Below, piece after piece: positions 25,943 through 37,446 of a stretch of 64,000 bases of DNA (positions are counted from its first letter, which is position 1; every line of letters starts with the position of its first letter). The stretch is from an uncultured Synechococcus sp. (lineage in GTDB: Bacteria; Cyanobacteriota; Cyanobacteriia; Phormidesmidales; Phormidesmidaceae): assembly GCA_937911865.1 (NCBI GenBank), contig CALDSK010000097.1, forward strand, positions 1 to 64,000. The letters run 5' to 3'. The position numbers and the translations under genes were made by a program. The notes beneath the pieces are model-generated. The model worked only from the letters and a program-made list of their open reading frames with translations. It was not told where the DNA came from and searched no databases.

Positions 25943-27034
25943 CTAAACTTCTCTAAGCCCTAGACCAAGAACCGTCGCCAGCCCTGCCCGTTGTGCCATT
26001 GACATCTCCTCGTCGGTCTCGATCGCCAAAGAATCGACCGGGTCTACAACACTCGCTGGCAACCCAAGCCGCTGGGCAAAAAACTCGTCGAGGTTTTCGA
26101 TCGCACCACCTGGCCCAGAAAGCAGCAGCTGTGCAACCTCCATGTCTTCGCCTTGATTGAGATAGAAGTCGATAGAACGACGCAGCTCGTCGGATAGCTC
26201 ACCGACGACTCGCAGCATGGCGGCGGTGCCTGGGTTCATACCACTCTTGGGGCCGCCCGCAATAGGACCGGGTGGAATAGACATACCCTGCAGCAAATCG
26301 GCATTTCTAGAGGGCGGCAGATTCATCGCTCGGCTCAAGGCCGTTTGAATTTGAGACGTGCCCAGAGGAACGGTGCGAGAAAAGTGAGGCGTACCGTCTA
26401 CCACAATGGAAATTTCGGTGCTCTCGAACTGAATATCGACAATGGCCACCGCTTCTTGAGAGGTAAAGTGGCGTAGCTGCTCGCGAATGGTACGGATTAG
26501 CGCGAAGCTGCTAGTTTCTAGAACATTGAGGTTGAGACCTGCCTGCGCAAAGGTTTCGGTATAGCTGTCGGTGATGTCGCGCTTAACAGCTACGAGCAGC
26601 ACGCGGACTTTTTCAATGCCATCGTCATCCACTACATAGCCGACTTTCTGATAGTCGACATCTGCTTCATCACGAGGAAAAGGCAGATAGAGGCTCGCTT
26701 CCTGATTGAGGACCATTTCGCGCAGCTCTTCATCGTCGAGTTCGGAAGGGACCAGAATAACCCGGGTAACCGCTCTACCAGGAACAGCGGTAGATGCCTG
26801 ACTTACCTTTATTTTGTTCTCGGCCAGGGTAGTTTGGATAATTTCAGCCATGGTTGGGCTGTCAACAATTTGGCCTTCTTCAAAAACGCCTTCAGGGACT
26901 TCAGCTGTCGCGAGGGTTTGTAGTTTCAGCTTCTGTCCTTGCTTTTTCAGACGCACAATATTGATGCGCTCGGGCGTCAGTTCGATACCCACCCCTGACG
27001 TTTTTTTAGAGAATAGTGACTTGAGTCTGTTCAC
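25943..27034 (-). CDS. pilM: Type IV pilus assembly ATPase-fold protein PilM
   Basis: A 363-residue cytoplasmic actin-like protein. It has VGIELTPERINIVRLKKQGQ at the start (phosphate-1-like loop), AVPGRAVTRVILVPSELDDEE near 83-103, EAVAIVDIQFESTEISIVVDG near 193-213 (phosphate-2 loop) and LLLSGPGGAIENLDEFFAQR near 305-324 (adenosine loop). PilM binds the PilN N-terminus inside the membrane. Start codon is GTG. First gene of pilM-pilN-pilO-pilQ, which supports twitching and phototactic motility and DNA uptake in cyanobacteria. Confidence 0.92.
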   Translation of the reverse strand: MNRLKSLFSKKTSGVGIELTPERINIVRLKKQGQKLKLQTLATAEVPEGVFEEGQIVDSPTMAEIIQTTLAENKIKVSQASTAVPGRAVTRVILVPSELDDEELREMVLNQEASLYLPFPRDEADVDYQKVGYVVDDDGIEKVRVLLVAVKRDITDSYTETFAQAGLNLNVLETSSFALIRTIREQLRHFTSQEAVAIVDIQFESTEISIVVDGTPHFSRTVPLGTSQIQTALSRAMNLPPSRNADLLQGMSIPPGPIAGGPKSGMNPGTAAMLRVVGELSDELRRSIDFYLNQGEDMEVAQLLLSGPGGAIENLDEFFAQRLGLPASVVDPVDSLAIETDEEMSMAQRAGLATVLGLGLREV

Positions 27035-27340
27035 GACTGCGGCCCGATAAATACGACGGAAATGAAGGTTGGATGATTAACTTTCAGTGAAGAAGGCAAA
27101 TATCCGAATTTCGACCCTAGACTGCCCAGATTTCAGCAAGAAAATTACATTTGAGACTGTCTGGATGCCTGAGCGTAGGGTATTCACTCAGTTGACGAGG
27201 CGAGCAGTGAGGTGACCTTTTCGTCACTTTTTTTGCCACCTTTGTACTCAGGTCTGAGAATATGAAGAGACCTTTATCTGACATTTGGACATTTGTTGGA
27301 CTTTCATATAGGCACGTACCGTTCATTTGATTTTCACGAT
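27035..27340. other. Divergent promoter region pilM / purT
   Basis: About 306 bp with AT-rich blocks and T-runs (CACTTTTTTTGCCA near 27230). It must carry the pilMNOQ promoter on one side and the purT promoter on the other. No ORF or stem is convincing. Confidence 0.4.
27285..27312 (+). promoter_or_regulatory. Candidate sigma-70-type promoter for purT
   Basis: TTGGAC (27285-27290), a 16-bp spacer and TATAGG (27307-27312) resemble -35 and -10 boxes, with the ATG at 27341 about 29 bp downstream. This placement would make the earlier in-frame start at 27293 impossible. Confidence 0.3.
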
Positions 27341-28576
27341 ATGACCGCTTCCTCTTTTGCTATGCCGATTAAGACCTCTCAAGAGACTTGGGGTGCGCCC
27401 CTTGGCCCCGATTCAAAGCGGCTGCTTCTGCTGGGCTCTGGCGAGCTAGGCCGCGAGGTTGCTTTGGAGGCAATGCGGCTAGGTGTGGAGGTGATCGCCG
27501 TCGATGCCTATGAAAATGCACCGGCAATGCAGTTTGCCCACCGAAGCTATGTAGCAAACATGCTTGATGGGTCGGCGTTAGCAGAATTGGTGTCAACTGT
27601 GGAGCCGGATTTGATTGTGCCGGAGGTAGAGGCGATCGCAACGCAAACCCTTATCCAGCTGGAAGCCGACGGCTGGCGCGTCATCCCGACGGCCAAAGCA
27701 ACCAACCTCACCATGGACAGAGAAGGCATTCGCCGATTAGCCGCTGAAGAGCTAGGCCTACGGACATCACCATTTCGATTCGCCTCTAGCGCCGAAGAGT
27801 ACCGGCAAGCGGTTGAGGCAGTGGGTCTGCCTTGCGTCGTCAAGCCAGTGATGAGTTCTTCTGGCAAGGGGCAGAGTACGGTGCGCAGCGCTGACGAGAT
27901 AGAAGCGGCCTGGACCTACGCGTTTGAAGCGGGGCGAGGGGATGAGGCCAGGGTGATTGTAGAAGGCTTTGTCGCGTTTGAAACGGAGATTACGCTGCTG
28001 ACGGTACAGTCCGCCTCAGGCGTGCACTTTTGTCCGCCGATTGGCCATGTACAGGTCAGCGGCGACTACCGAGAATCTTGGCAACCGTGCGGGCTGCATC
28101 CAGAGACGCTGAAGCGCTGTCAGGAGATGGCCGCAAAAGTGACGGCGGCGCTGGGTGGATGGGGCCTGTTTGGCGTAGAGCTGTTTATCGCAGGGCCAGC
28201 AGACCAGGCGCAGACGGTGTACTTTAGCGAGGTCAGCCCACGACCTCATGACACAGGCATGGTGACGATGGTGAGTCAAAACCAGTCTGAGTTTGCGCTC
28301 CATGTTCGCGCCATTTTAGGTCTGCCTGTTGGAGAAATCGAGCTGATGCGTCCGGGGGCCTCTGCGGTCATTTTGGCTGAGGAAGCGACTGAAACACCAA
28401 AGTTCAGCGGGATGGCGGAAGCGCTGACGGTGCCGACCAGTCAGCTGAGATTGTTTGGCAAGCCGAAAGCGTACAAAAATCGGCGGATGGGTGTGGCGTT
28501 AGCACTAGGCAGCACGACTGATGAGGCGAGAGCGCGGGCAAAAGCTTGTGCAGAGAAGGTGAGCGTCATTGCGTGA
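27341..28576 (+). CDS. purT: Formate-dependent phosphoribosylglycinamide formyltransferase (PurT)
   Basis: An ATP-grasp enzyme of about 411 residues that uses formate and ATP to formylate GAR in purine synthesis. Segments: [30 protein letters not shown] (dinucleotide-like N-domain, near 27-56), [17 protein letters not shown] (ATP-grasp lysine and Gly loop) and [16 protein letters not shown] (metal-binding ExxPRPHD). Length and order match E. coli PurT (392). In-frame ATGs at 27341 and 27362 are both possible; the earlier codon at 27293 lies in the putative promoter. A folate-dependent PurN may also exist in the genome but is not in the window. Confidence 0.93.
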   Translation: MTASSFAMPIKTSQETWGAPLGPDSKRLLLLGSGELGREVALEAMRLGVEVIAVDAYENAPAMQFAHRSYVANMLDGSALAELVSTVEPDLIVPEVEAIATQTLIQLEADGWRVIPTAKATNLTMDREGIRRLAAEELGLRTSPFRFASSAEEYRQAVEAVGLPCVVKPVMSSSGKGQSTVRSADEIEAAWTYAFEAGRGDEARVIVEGFVAFETEITLLTVQSASGVHFCPPIGHVQVSGDYRESWQPCGLHPETLKRCQEMAAKVTAALGGWGLFGVELFIAGPADQAQTVYFSEVSPRPHDTGMVTMVSQNQSEFALHVRAILGLPVGEIELMRPGASAVILAEEATETPKFSGMAEALTVPTSQLRLFGKPKAYKNRRMGVALALGSTTDEARARAKACAEKVSVIA

Positions 28577-28643
28577 CTGTAGAATAACAATACATCAAAG
28601 AAAAAAATCGTAAAAAGACTTTCAACGCACTGAGCATACTGAT

Positions 28644-29069
28644 ATGCAAATTATCATTGAGATACCTGATGTCATTGCGAAACGCCTTCAGAAGCGTTGG
28701 AATAACTTAACTGGAAAGGTATTAGAGCTACTGTTTCATGCTGCTCAGCAGGCTGAAATTCTTAGTGAAACAGAGGTCAGTGAAGCAATAAAGCACCATG
28801 AAACAGAATCAAATCAGGAGGAAGTTTTAGCCTATATGGAGCGGCAGTCTGCTCTGTACCAAAAGCATCGAGAACACTTGATTCAAACTCACAAAGGGCA
28901 ATATATATTATTTGAAGATGGAAACGTTCTTGATGCAGCTCCAGATTTTGAGACTCTAATTCTACGAACGTTTGAACAGAACGGTCCCAAAGATGCTTTT
29001 ATTCAGCACGTAGGCTCAGAAGATACCTCACCTGCAGTACGTACCCCGTTTCTATCAAAAGCACTCTAA
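28644..29069 (+). CDS. Small protein of unknown function paired with a retropepsin-like protease
   Basis: A 141-residue soluble protein. The first 35 residues (IEIPDVIAKRLQKRWNNLTGKVLELL) look like a short amphipathic helical unit that could resemble a DNA-binding antitoxin head, and the middle is charged and helical. The C-terminal half has GQYILFEDGNVLDAAPDFET, a pattern seen beside aspartyl proteases in cyanobacteria. It ends three bases before the start of the protease gene, so the two are almost certainly co-translated. I do not recognise a named family. Confidence 0.65.
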   Translation: MQIIIEIPDVIAKRLQKRWNNLTGKVLELLFHAAQQAEILSETEVSEAIKHHETESNQEEVLAYMERQSALYQKHREHLIQTHKGQYILFEDGNVLDAAPDFETLILRTFEQNGPKDAFIQHVGSEDTSPAVRTPFLSKAL

Positions 29070-29072
29070 GCC

Positions 29073-29471
29073 GTGGGTATTTACAAATACACCAGGATCA
29101 ACTCTGCCCTGCCGCCCATACCTATTTTGCCAATTCGGCTTCTTCAAGCAGGACAGCCCCTTGCAGTGGAGCTGACCTGTTCTGCAATTTTAGATACCGG
29201 TTCAGATTGCACACTTATTCCAATTCCTCTACTACAAAGAGTCAATGCTCGGATTGTGGGCAAAGCTATTAGAGTGCCTGTGTGTGGTGTTGCAGCTTCT
29301 GCTATTCCTTATGTTGTCGGAATGTTCTTCGACCAGCATCACATATCAGCACTCAAAGTTTTCGGTTGTGCCGAGACTGACATTGATGGGATGCCGCTAA
29401 TAGGGCGAGACGTAATGAATCGATATCGCATTGAGTTTGATGGACCAAAACTGGAATTTGAAGTCTTTTAG
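29073..29471 (+). CDS. Retropepsin-like (clan AA) aspartic protease
   Basis: A 132-residue single-domain protein with a catalytic DTGSD motif (SAILDTGSDCTLIPIPLL near 38-55), where retropepsins read DTGA, and a second family element GMPLIGRDVMNRYRIEFDGP near 107-126 matching the LGRD(x)L block of bacterial clan AA proteases. Such proteins must dimerise to form one active site. GTG start at 29073, three bases after the previous stop. The substrate is unknown; processing the partner or other short proteins is conjecture. Confidence 0.75.
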   Translation: MGIYKYTRINSALPPIPILPIRLLQAGQPLAVELTCSAILDTGSDCTLIPIPLLQRVNARIVGKAIRVPVCGVAASAIPYVVGMFFDQHHISALKVFGCAETDIDGMPLIGRDVMNRYRIEFDGPKLEFEVF

Positions 29472-29510
29472 CCTCAGTAGCCATTCAAGGGATGCTCTCC
29501 TACTGAGGCT
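29470..29510 (+). terminator. Stem-loop between the convergent protease gene and katG
   Basis: AGCCTCAGTAG (29470-29480) pairs exactly with CTACTGAGGCT (29500-29510) across 19 bases. The left arm starts within the protease stop codon. The following GTTTA is a weak T-tract, so efficiency is uncertain. Confidence 0.5.
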
Positions 29511-29531
29511 GTTTACTAAGACCTATAAGAC

Positions 29532-32225
<2,694 letters not shown>

Positions 32226-33515
32226 ATGCCATTTATTCGCCATTGGAAAAAGTTTATAGCCTTAGCCCTTGTTGGCTTGCTCTCTAGCTGGCTGATTAGC
32301 TGCGGCAGCGGTGATAGTACCGCCGCCAGTAGTGACGGCAAGGCCGAAGTCGAGTTCTGGACCATGCAACTCTCGCCCGACTTCGACAATTACTTCAACG
32401 AGCTAATCGCCAGCTTTGAAGCCGAAAACCCAGACATCACAATTGAGTGGCAAGACGTCCCCTGGGGCGATATGGAAACCAAAATCCTAGCTGCCGTCTC
32501 TGCTAACAACGCGCCCGATGTTGTTAACCTCAACCCCAACTTCGCCTCTCAGCTCGCGACCAAGGGCGCTTGGCTCACCCTAGACGACAAACTTTCCGAA
32601 GCCGAAAAAGCCGTCTATCTGCCCAAGATTTGGGAAGCGACTCAAATCAACGGCGATAGCTTCGGCTTCCCTTGGTACCTAACCACCAGCGTCACCCTCT
32701 ACAACACAGACATGCTCGACGCCGCAGGCGTCACCGAGCCCCCTGCCACCTTTGAAGAACTCGCAGCGGTCGCCCAGCAAGTCAAAGAAGAAACTGGCAA
32801 ATACGCCTTCTTTACCACCTTTGTCCCGGAAGATTCCGCAGACGTCTTGCAGTCTTTTGTTCAAATGGGCGTCTCTCTAGTTGATGACGAAGGTAACGCT
32901 GCCTTTAATACGCCAGAAGGCAAGGCCGTTTTTCAATATTGGACTGACCTTTACCAGCAAGAGCTGCTTCCTAGAGAAGTCCTGACGCAAGGCCATGCGC
33001 AGGCTATACAGCTTTACCAATCTGGCGAAGTGGCGCTGCTCGCGTCCGGTGCACAAAAGCTAGACACTATAGAAACGAATGCCCCTGAGATTGCGGCAGC
33101 CACTAAAAGTGCACCTCAAATTACGGGCAGCACAGGCAGAAAGAACGTTGCAGCGATGGATTTAGTCATTCCTAACTCCACCGACGTCGAAGAAGCCGCG
33201 CTGAAGTTTGCCACCTATGTAACCAATGACGAGAATCAGCTCGCCTTTGCGAAAGAAGCAAACGTCCTGCCTTCTACTGTCGGTGCGATGGAAGATAGCT
33301 ACTTTACGGACGTATCTGAAAGCGCAACGCCTATCGAAGTCGCGCGGTCGGTGAGCGCAAGTCAGCTAGGCGATGCGGCAGTTCTGATTCCAGCGATGGA
33401 AGATGTGAAAGAGCTGCAAAAAATTGTCTATGACAACTTGCAGGCCTCTATGCTGGGCGACAAAACGGTTGACGAAGCTGTGGCAGATGCCGCGGACGAG
33501 TGGAATAACCGCTAG
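32226..33515 (+). CDS. Extracellular solute-binding lipoprotein (ABC family 1, sugar type)
   Basis: A 429-residue lipoprotein. It has a basic N-terminus, hydrophobic core and lipobox LISC with the lipidated Cys near residue 26, then a Ser/Gly linker. The mature part is a MalE/UgpB-like periplasmic binding protein: VEFWTMQLSPDFDNYFNELI, APDVVNLNPNFASQLATKGAW, FGFPWYLTTSVTLYNTDMLDAAG, and YWTDLYQQELLPREV near the hinge. These bind carbohydrates or related polyols and deliver them to an ABC permease. No permease or ATPase gene is nearby, so it is an orphan that must share a transporter encoded elsewhere. The ligand cannot be inferred. Confidence 0.9.
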   Translation: MPFIRHWKKFIALALVGLLSSWLISCGSGDSTAASSDGKAEVEFWTMQLSPDFDNYFNELIASFEAENPDITIEWQDVPWGDMETKILAAVSANNAPDVVNLNPNFASQLATKGAWLTLDDKLSEAEKAVYLPKIWEATQINGDSFGFPWYLTTSVTLYNTDMLDAAGVTEPPATFEELAAVAQQVKEETGKYAFFTTFVPEDSADVLQSFVQMGVSLVDDEGNAAFNTPEGKAVFQYWTDLYQQELLPREVLTQGHAQAIQLYQSGEVALLASGAQKLDTIETNAPEIAAATKSAPQITGSTGRKNVAAMDLVIPNSTDVEEAALKFATYVTNDENQLAFAKEANVLPSTVGAMEDSYFTDVSESATPIEVARSVSASQLGDAAVLIPAMEDVKELQKIVYDNLQASMLGDKTVDEAVADAADEWNNR

Positions 33516-33903
33516 ATGGAGTCAACACAGTAGTCGTTTGCGGTTCCTGTAGGTATCACTGTCTCTTGAGATGTGCTTCTGGGAGCCGCAGCTATCGTAT
33601 GAATAGAGCTGACGCCTAAGAAGCGTGTCCTAAGTTCGCATCTGTGCAAAGCAGCTTTTGGATCAATAGAACTTGTACCGAAGCAGCGTGCGCTAAGTTT
33701 TGATCTGTGCAAAGCAGCTTTTGTATCAATAGAACTCGCTGCAAGATAGGGTGACGCGACTGTTCATCAGCGCGAAGCAAGTTTTCTGCTGACAAAATCA
33801 GCGGACAGAAAGCGCACAGCAGGTTTTCTCTTTGTAGAACAAAAATTTAGGAAGCTTGGAGAGACTTTTCGTTGAAGCGGCGTTACGTCTGGGTGCGCCG
33901 CGC
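33516..33903. other. Repeat-bearing intergenic region
   Basis: 388 bp between the lipoprotein gene and DUF488. It contains the 63-bp tandem repeat listed below. A 66-codon minus-strand frame crosses the repeats but has a weak start and no recognisable product, so it is not annotated as a gene. A further AAGCAGGTTTTCT-like element lies near 33790-33830. Confidence 0.4.
33623..33736. repeat. 63-bp tandem repeat, two clear copies
   Basis: Units beginning at 33623 and 33686 share ATCTGTGCAAAGCAGCTTTT and ATCAATAGAACT at exactly 63 bp offset, with about six differences in the shared 51 bases. A decayed third copy may lie to the left (AATAGAGCTGACGCC near 33601). Since 63 is a multiple of three, the minus-strand frame stays open as a 21-residue repeat (SSIDPKAALHR...). 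Confidence 0.75.
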
Positions 33904-34548
33904 TCAAAAATGACTTTCTAGATGAGCGATCGCACGTCTCTGTAGCCGGTATGCCTTCAACAGTCGCTCCGTCCGCTGAGCCTCAACCGTCAAACGCTGG
34001 TCCAACAGCGACAGCTGCGATTCACCCATTAAGAAAAACGGATCTGCCAAGTCATGAGCCAGCAGCAGCCGATCTTCTAGCTGTCGGTGCGACTCCAGGT
34101 CACCGTCCTGGGACAGATGCCGCAGGTCAAAGCCCATACGGTCAAGCGCCTGAGCGTACAACACTGCTCGGCGACAGCGCAGCGGATCTTCCTCAACGCC
34201 CATCAGCACGACTCTTTGCCTTTGCGCGGTTTCAGCAATCCGTGAGATCGCACGCTCAAACCGCTCACTCGACGCAATCTCTTCATCGCTCACCACACCT
34301 AAACGATCGGCAAAAATATCCCCGCCAACATCGCCTATGTGTAGGTAGTAAATGCACTCTCGATTGGCGATCGCCTCTAGCACTGGCCGGTTGAAACGCG
34401 GAAAATGGCGGATGTACGCATCCCATCGCACATCAATTAGCACTGTAACCACCCTCGGAATCAACAGCGCAATCAGGCTCTCAACCGTATCATGAGCCGC
34501 ATGACCAATCGTAAAAATCCTAGAGTCGTTCAACGCTGAGCGGCCCAC
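33904..34548 (-). CDS. DUF488 domain protein
   Basis: A 214-residue cytoplasmic protein starting at a GTG. The signature RIFTIGHAAHDTVESLIALL with VTVLIDVRWDAYIRHFPRFN and YYLHIGDVGGD is the DUF488 core (Tyr/His/Arg cluster), and VVLMGVEEDPLRCRR includes the conserved C(H/R)R. The biochemical function of DUF488 is unsettled. The C-terminal 65 residues are helical and variable. No operon partner is evident. Confidence 0.85.
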   Translation of the reverse strand: MGRSALNDSRIFTIGHAAHDTVESLIALLIPRVVTVLIDVRWDAYIRHFPRFNRPVLEAIANRECIYYLHIGDVGGDIFADRLGVVSDEEIASSERFERAISRIAETAQRQRVVLMGVEEDPLRCRRAVLYAQALDRMGFDLRHLSQDGDLESHRQLEDRLLLAHDLADPFFLMGESQLSLLDQRLTVEAQRTERLLKAYRLQRRAIAHLESHF

Positions 34549-34593
34549 CTAATAGCTGTCTACTTAATAACCGACTGTTTAATAACCAACTGT

Positions 34594-35367
34594 TTAATAA
34601 CTACCTAAACTGCCTTGCTGCTTCGCTCTTCCTTCCGCCCAGCGAAACAGTATCGTGCCGATCGCAAAATAAAATAGGCCATTAAATAGTGCGATCGCCC
34701 ACCCCTGCCAATCTAAAGGCAGCTCACGCGCCATCAAATCTCTCAGCAACCCCGTACTTGGTAGCACTGGCATCAGATTAATCACCATGCGAACCGGCCC
34801 CGTCCAGTTCTCAGTGGGTGCGGCCAGCAAAAAGAATAAAAAGAACTGAAACAAACTCAACAGCTGCTGCACGTTTTTTAGCACCAGTGCCAGCGAACCA
34901 ATAAGAAATGCCAGCCCGTAAGCGCCTAACAGTAGCGTGGTTAGCGGCAGCAGCAGCACAGGCGGAAACGCAATCTGGCTACCCGTAATCGCAATGATGA
35001 TTGCCAGCACAACCAAAATTAACAGCAGTCGCAAGGTCAAACTCGCTACCGCCCGCGCAAAAAAGACCCGCGGCGCACCAAACGGTGATAGAAAAACCTG
35101 CTCTAGCGTGCCAGTACGCGCTTCCATCTGCAAATTTGTTGCGATGTCGTTGACGATATAGAGCACCAGAGACCAAATAATATAGCCAATCACCACCGTA
35201 TCTAGTCGATTGCCGAAGGTGCTTACCGACCCGGCCATATACTGCGTGCTCAAGAAAATGCCGTAGAACACCGACGTTAATATCACCACGCCGCCAATCA
35301 CTTCAGACGGATAGCGCAACGTCTGAATCCAGGTACGTTTGAATTCACCAATCAGTAAATCGAGCAT
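34594..35367 (-). CDS. ABC-2 type exporter permease
   Basis: A 257-residue permease with six hydrophobic segments (about 22-45, 58-80, 105-130, 138-165, 170-190, 228-248). It begins LDLLIGEFKRTWIQTLRYPSEV, typical of ABC-2 subunits after a cytoplasmic amphipathic helix; MEARTGTLEQVFLSPFG is the coupling-helix region that meets the ATPase. Start ATG 35367 is preferred to the GTG one codon earlier. The ATPase gene lies upstream on the same strand. Substrate unknown (drug, lipid or polysaccharide). Confidence 0.82.
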   Translation of the reverse strand: MLDLLIGEFKRTWIQTLRYPSEVIGGVVILTSVFYGIFLSTQYMAGSVSTFGNRLDTVVIGYIIWSLVLYIVNDIATNLQMEARTGTLEQVFLSPFGAPRVFFARAVASLTLRLLLILVVLAIIIAITGSQIAFPPVLLLPLTTLLLGAYGLAFLIGSLALVLKNVQQLLSLFQFFLFFLLAAPTENWTGPVRMVINLMPVLPSTGLLRDLMARELPLDWQGWAIALFNGLFYFAIGTILFRWAEGRAKQQGSLGSY

Positions 35368-35486
35368 CACTTAAGCAAATGAAGGGAGGCAAATGGAGGG
35401 AAGCAAATGGAGAGAGGCTAATAGGTGTAGATACAGCGAACGTTCAACACAGATTGCCTCGAAATAAATCGCATCAGAAGATCGCA

Positions 35487-36482
35487 TCAGAGAGGCGTGC
35501 GCACCAGCTGTAAAAAGATATCGGTTAAATCGGCGCGGTTTTGTCGTACTTCAACCAGAGGCAGCGGGTCGAGTATGCTCAAGATTTTGTAGAGCACGGC
35601 CCCCTCTTGTGGCGTCTCAGGCAAGTAGCGCACCGAAGATCCTTCAGCAGAAACCTCAACCGTCGCACCCAAAGATTCGATAGCGCTCAGGCGTTCATCG
35701 TCCATCACCCCTTCAACCTCAATACGATAGGCACCACCCCGAGAAAACTGCCGAATTAAATCTTGAGTAGGCTGCTCGGCGATGATCTGCCCGGCACGAA
35801 TAATGGCAACACGGTCGGAAAGGGCTTCGGCAACGTTGAGCTGATGGGTGGTAAGCAAAATCGCGCAGCCTTCAGCAGCCACCTGACGGACTAAGGCTTT
35901 TACGGTTTCACCCGCTTCCACATCCAGGCCGAGCGTGGGTTCATCTAACAGCAATAGCTGCGGTTCATGGATAAGGGCCACTGCGATCGCAATTTTCTGC
36001 TGCATCCCCCGCGATAGCTTTTGCACCGGCACTTTGCGCTTATCGGCCAGACCAAACTTCTCTAGCAGCCGCTCACCTTTGGCCCTTGCCACCTTTCGGT
36101 TCATCTGCCGCAGGGTTCCGAAGTATTCCAAATTCTCCAGCGCTGTCAGTCGCCAGTACAGATTGCGGTTTCCTTCTAACACAGCGCCCATTCGGCGCAA
36201 TGCCTGCGGGTTCTTATGCGGATCTAGCCCCGCAATTTTTACCCAGCCTGCATCCGGACGCACCAGCCCCGCAATCATTTTGATTGTCGTTGTCTTACCG
36301 GCACCGTTAGGCCCTAAAAAAGCCAGCACTTCACCCGCAGCAATTCGTAAAGAAACGCCTCGAACGGCTTCAAATCGGATTCGTTTTCTGCCATAGCTTT
36401 TCCTCAAGTCAACAGACTCTAGAACCAAATTTGGCGGCGAAACCGCGTGATTAGACGGTAGATCAGACAAAAATTTCAGCAA
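35487..36482 (-). CDS. ABC-2 type exporter ATP-binding protein
   Basis: A 331-residue ATPase of the CcmA/DrrA group. Walker A GPNGAGKTTTIKMIAGL near 58-74, the Q-loop near 100, ABC signature LSRGMQQKIAIAVAL near 153-167, Walker B PQLLLLDEPTLGLD near 170-183 and H-loop TTHQLNVAEAL near 206. A C-terminal domain of about 80 residues is typical of DrrA-type exporters. The frame begins with a TTG at 36482 and the real start is uncertain within the first 20 codons. It precedes the permease by 119 bp and forms a two-gene exporter with it. Confidence 0.9.
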   Translation of the reverse strand: MLKFLSDLPSNHAVSPPNLVLESVDLRKSYGRKRIRFEAVRGVSLRIAAGEVLAFLGPNGAGKTTTIKMIAGLVRPDAGWVKIAGLDPHKNPQALRRMGAVLEGNRNLYWRLTALENLEYFGTLRQMNRKVARAKGERLLEKFGLADKRKVPVQKLSRGMQQKIAIAVALIHEPQLLLLDEPTLGLDVEAGETVKALVRQVAAEGCAILLTTHQLNVAEALSDRVAIIRAGQIIAEQPTQDLIRQFSRGGAYRIEVEGVMDDERLSAIESLGATVEVSAEGSSVRYLPETPQEGAVLYKILSILDPLPLVEVRQNRADLTDIFLQLVRTPL

Positions 36483-36750
36483 AAAATGAGCGGATAGACA
36501 AATATACTAACGCGTCAAGCTCAAGAGTGCAGGCAGCTTGAGGGCACTGAGCAAACTCCTAATGCAGCCACAAAAAGTAAGCATCAACCAAAACTAATCT
36601 TTCGACACAGGTGCAGTTTTCCGAACATTAGATAAAATTAACTATTCGTTAACACTCGGTTACAATCTGAAACGTAGTCAAAGTATGAAGCCAACGTTAA
36701 TTCCAACGTAAGAACAAAGACGAGCTGCTATTCAGGACTTACTAACCGTC

Positions 36751-37389
36751 ATGACCGCTTTCGATTCTAGCGACCTTACACAGCCCCACCTGGCGACCGA
36801 AGCGCTAAGTATGCAAGACCTCAATGGTTTGCTCAAGATCCATCTTCAGCGCAGAGTATCGGCCTTGCCCAGTATCTGCTTTACCGAGATTGATCAGGCT
36901 TTTTTAGTCTGGGGCGCGCTAACGCTCATCATCTTTTCACTGGCTCAGTTCTCAGCTATTGACTGGAATCAGCAGGCCATACTAGACGCGGGGCTAACCG
37001 GCATGGGCATTGCCACCACTTCAGGGTTAACCTGGACACTGGCGAGCGCAGAGAAGCTACGCTGGGTGATTTTTCTTTGGGCTGGACTGATGAGCGTGGC
37101 GGCTATCGTTACGGTTTACGGCATCTTTTACAGCTCGGTCCTCATTCTTTCTAATCTTTGCTTGCTGTGGCTCGGCGTCTGCGCAGCGGGCTATGGTGCA
37201 ATGGCCGTTGGTATGCAGTCACGAAGCTTTACGGCGGCTTGTCTGGTGCATTTGGCTGCGATCGCCGGTCTAGAGTATGCCTACAGCTGGCAGTTTTTCG
37301 GTAGCGGTCTGGTTATGGCAATGACGCTATTCTTTTTCTCGGTCGTGCCCTGGGATATGCAGGCGTCTGAGAACGATATTCCCTGCTAG
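36751..37389 (+). CDS. Polytopic membrane protein of unknown function
   Basis: A 212-residue protein. A soluble N-terminal 50 residues (HLATEALSMQDLNGLLKIHL) precedes at least five hydrophobic segments (about 55-72, 82-100, 106-128, 130-152, 163-200). No charged catalytic motif is visible. It may be one of the many conserved cyanobacterial membrane proteins of unknown role. Neighbours on both sides are on the opposite strand, so it stands alone. Confidence 0.65.
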   Translation: MTAFDSSDLTQPHLATEALSMQDLNGLLKIHLQRRVSALPSICFTEIDQAFLVWGALTLIIFSLAQFSAIDWNQQAILDAGLTGMGIATTSGLTWTLASAEKLRWVIFLWAGLMSVAAIVTVYGIFYSSVLILSNLCLLWLGVCAAGYGAMAVGMQSRSFTAACLVHLAAIAGLEYAYSWQFFGSGLVMAMTLFFFSVVPWDMQASENDIPC

Positions 37390-37446
37390 AACGGCCTTTG
37401 AGTAAGCTGAAGACGGGCTTTGAGTCTTTGAGTCAGTTGGAGTACG

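Noticed and set aside
33512..33712. 66-codon minus-strand ORF over the 63-bp repeat
   Set aside because: Explained by the repeat period being a multiple of three; no convincing start or family.
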